The notes beneath the pieces were generated by a model. That model searched no databases. It worked only from the letters and a program-made list of their open reading frames with translations, and was not told the DNA's origin. From Methanoregula sp. (GTDB lineage Archaea; Halobacteriota; Methanomicrobia; Methanomicrobiales; Methanospirillaceae): a stretch of DNA of 5,314 bases. This document shows, one piece after another, positions 4,378-5,314 of the stretch (the stretch's first letter is position 1; each line of letters starts with the position of its first letter). Location: NCBI GenBank assembly GCA_028711405.1, contig JAQTSH010000130.1, forward strand, positions 1 to 5,314. Direction: 5' to 3'. Position numbers and translations under genes: made by a program.

Positions 4378-5295
4378 TTACAACGCGAGCATGCGTTCGA
4401 TTGCCCTGCGTGCCCGGTCTGCCACCACTCCGGGCACCGTGATCCGGGGTTGCATGGATACGAGTGCATCCCGCACCTTCACAAGGTCGGTCTTCTTCAT
4501 ATTCACGCAGACCGCGTTTTTCGCAAGAGGATAACAGGTCTTTGTTGGTGACTCTTTTTCGAGCCGGTGCAGGATCCCGATCTCTGTCCCGATGATGAAT
4601 TCCTTCTGTGGCAAGGTGTGGACAAGTTTGAGGATCCCGGATGTACTTGCCACCTGGTCCGCGGCATCGATTACGTCGGGGCGGCACTCGGGATGCACGA
4701 GCACCACCGCTTCCGGATGCAACTGTCGTGCTTCCGCCACCTGTGCCGGGGTATATCGATCATGGACAAGGCAGAAACCCTCCCAGGGGAGAATGGTCTT
4801 TTTCGTGAACCGGGCGGCGTACCTGCCGAGGTTCCGGTCCGGAACAAAGATCACGGTATCCTCCTTACAGGAGTTGACCACTGCCACGGCATTTGCTGAC
4901 GTGCAGCAGATATCACTCTCCGCTTTCACGTCAGCGGTCGTGTTCACGTAACAGACCACCGCCGCATCCGTGTGGCGGGATCTCGCGAGTCTCAACTGGT
5001 CGGCAGTAATCATCTCCGCCATCGGGCAGCAGGCATCGGGTGCCGGGAGAAGGACGGTCTTATCCGGGGAGAGAACCGCTGCGGTCTCCGCCATGAAATC
5101 CACACCGCAGAAGACGATCACATCCCTGTCCATCGTTGCCGCTGCACGGGCAAGTTCGAGGGAATCCCCGATCACATCCGCGCAGTCCTGCACCGTACCC
5201 TTCTGGTAGTTGTGCGCGAGGATGATCGCGTTATGTTCCCTCTTTAACCAGAGGATCTCCTCCATAATCCCAGAAACATCCTGCACCCGGCTCAC
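4378..5295 (-). CDS. nadA: Quinolinate synthase NadA
   Basis: NadA condenses iminoaspartate with dihydroxyacetone phosphate to quinolinate, the committed step of de novo NAD synthesis, using a [4Fe-4S] cluster. The 305 residues are the usual short archaeal length and cover the three-fold pseudo-symmetric NadA architecture. Visible hallmarks are ILAHNYQ (25-31), GDSLELAR (43-50), CGVDFMAE (63-70), CPMAEM (90-95), CYVNTTADVKAESDICCTSANA (115-136), GFCLVHDRYTP (173-183), HPEC (201-204), ASTSG (216-220), GTEIG (236-240) and CVNMKK (263-268). The cluster ligands are probably C90, C175 and C263. The GTG at 5295 forms a GTGA overlap with a TGA in another frame, as expected if a preceding gene ends there. 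A GTG at 5286, with GGAG eight bases before it, is an equally good start, and the frame has no stop before the window edge. Partners such as NadX/NadB and NadC are not in the window. Confidence 0.96.
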   Translation of the reverse strand: MSRVQDVSGIMEEILWLKREHNAIILAHNYQKGTVQDCADVIGDSLELARAAATMDRDVIVFCGVDFMAETAAVLSPDKTVLLPAPDACCPMAEMITADQLRLARSRHTDAAVVCYVNTTADVKAESDICCTSANAVAVVNSCKEDTVIFVPDRNLGRYAARFTKKTILPWEGFCLVHDRYTPAQVAEARQLHPEAVVLVHPECRPDVIDAADQVASTSGILKLVHTLPQKEFIIGTEIGILHRLEKESPTKTCYPLAKNAVCVNMKKTDLVKVRDALVSMQPRITVPGVVADRARRAIERMLAL

Positions 5296-5314
5296 TCCCT
5301 GTATCCTAGTACTC

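Noticed and set aside
4223..4687. 154-codon - strand frame overlapping nadA and the Cys-rich gene
   Set aside because: It crosses the hairpin and two well-supported genes in other frames, with no recognisable content.

Overview
The window looks like euryarchaeal DNA, most probably from a methanogen of the Methanomicrobiales; this assignment is an inference from gene content. The pointers are an archaeal Rsm22-type methyltransferase, a short NadA, a surface protein whose N-terminus reads like an archaellin or type IV pilin leader, Shine-Dalgarno sites of the GGAG/GGTGA type, a TATA-like element at the usual archaeal distance from a start codon, and frequent GTG starts. Five protein genes are supported. 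No tRNA, rRNA, CRISPR array, insertion sequence or origin was seen.

Layout: (1) 1-109 is an upstream leader with tandem stop codons at 2-7. (2) 110-1471 (+) encodes a 453-residue exported or membrane-anchored repeat protein: three 74-residue divergent InlB-B/Flg_new-type repeats and a C-terminal IPT/TIG-like domain. (3) 1472-1690 is a convergent intergenic region with a hairpin, a G-rich run and two tandem copies of a ~51-bp hairpin-bearing repeat that stops at the next gene. (4) 1691-3217 (-) encodes an Rsm22/METTL17-family protein, probably a ribosomal small-subunit assembly factor with an Fe-S cluster. (5) 3218-3388 is a divergent promoter region with a perfect palindrome and a 7-7-7 inverted repeat just downstream of a TATA-like box. 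(6) 3389-4078 (+) encodes a SRAP-domain (HMCES/YedK) abasic-site DNA-protein crosslinking protein. Seven bases later, 4086-4322 (+) encodes a 78-residue Cys-rich zinc-ribbon protein, probably in the same operon. (7) 4323-4377 holds a strong 10-bp hairpin between convergent genes. (8) 4378-5295 (-) encodes quinolinate synthase NadA, whose upstream partner lies outside the window.

Functionally this is mostly housekeeping: ribosome assembly, protection of abasic DNA and de novo NAD synthesis, next to one accessory surface protein. I see no clear new multi-gene system. The parts most worth a second look are the tandem hairpin repeat, the SRAP plus Cys-rich small protein pair with its putative operator, and the archaellin-like leader on a repeat adhesin.
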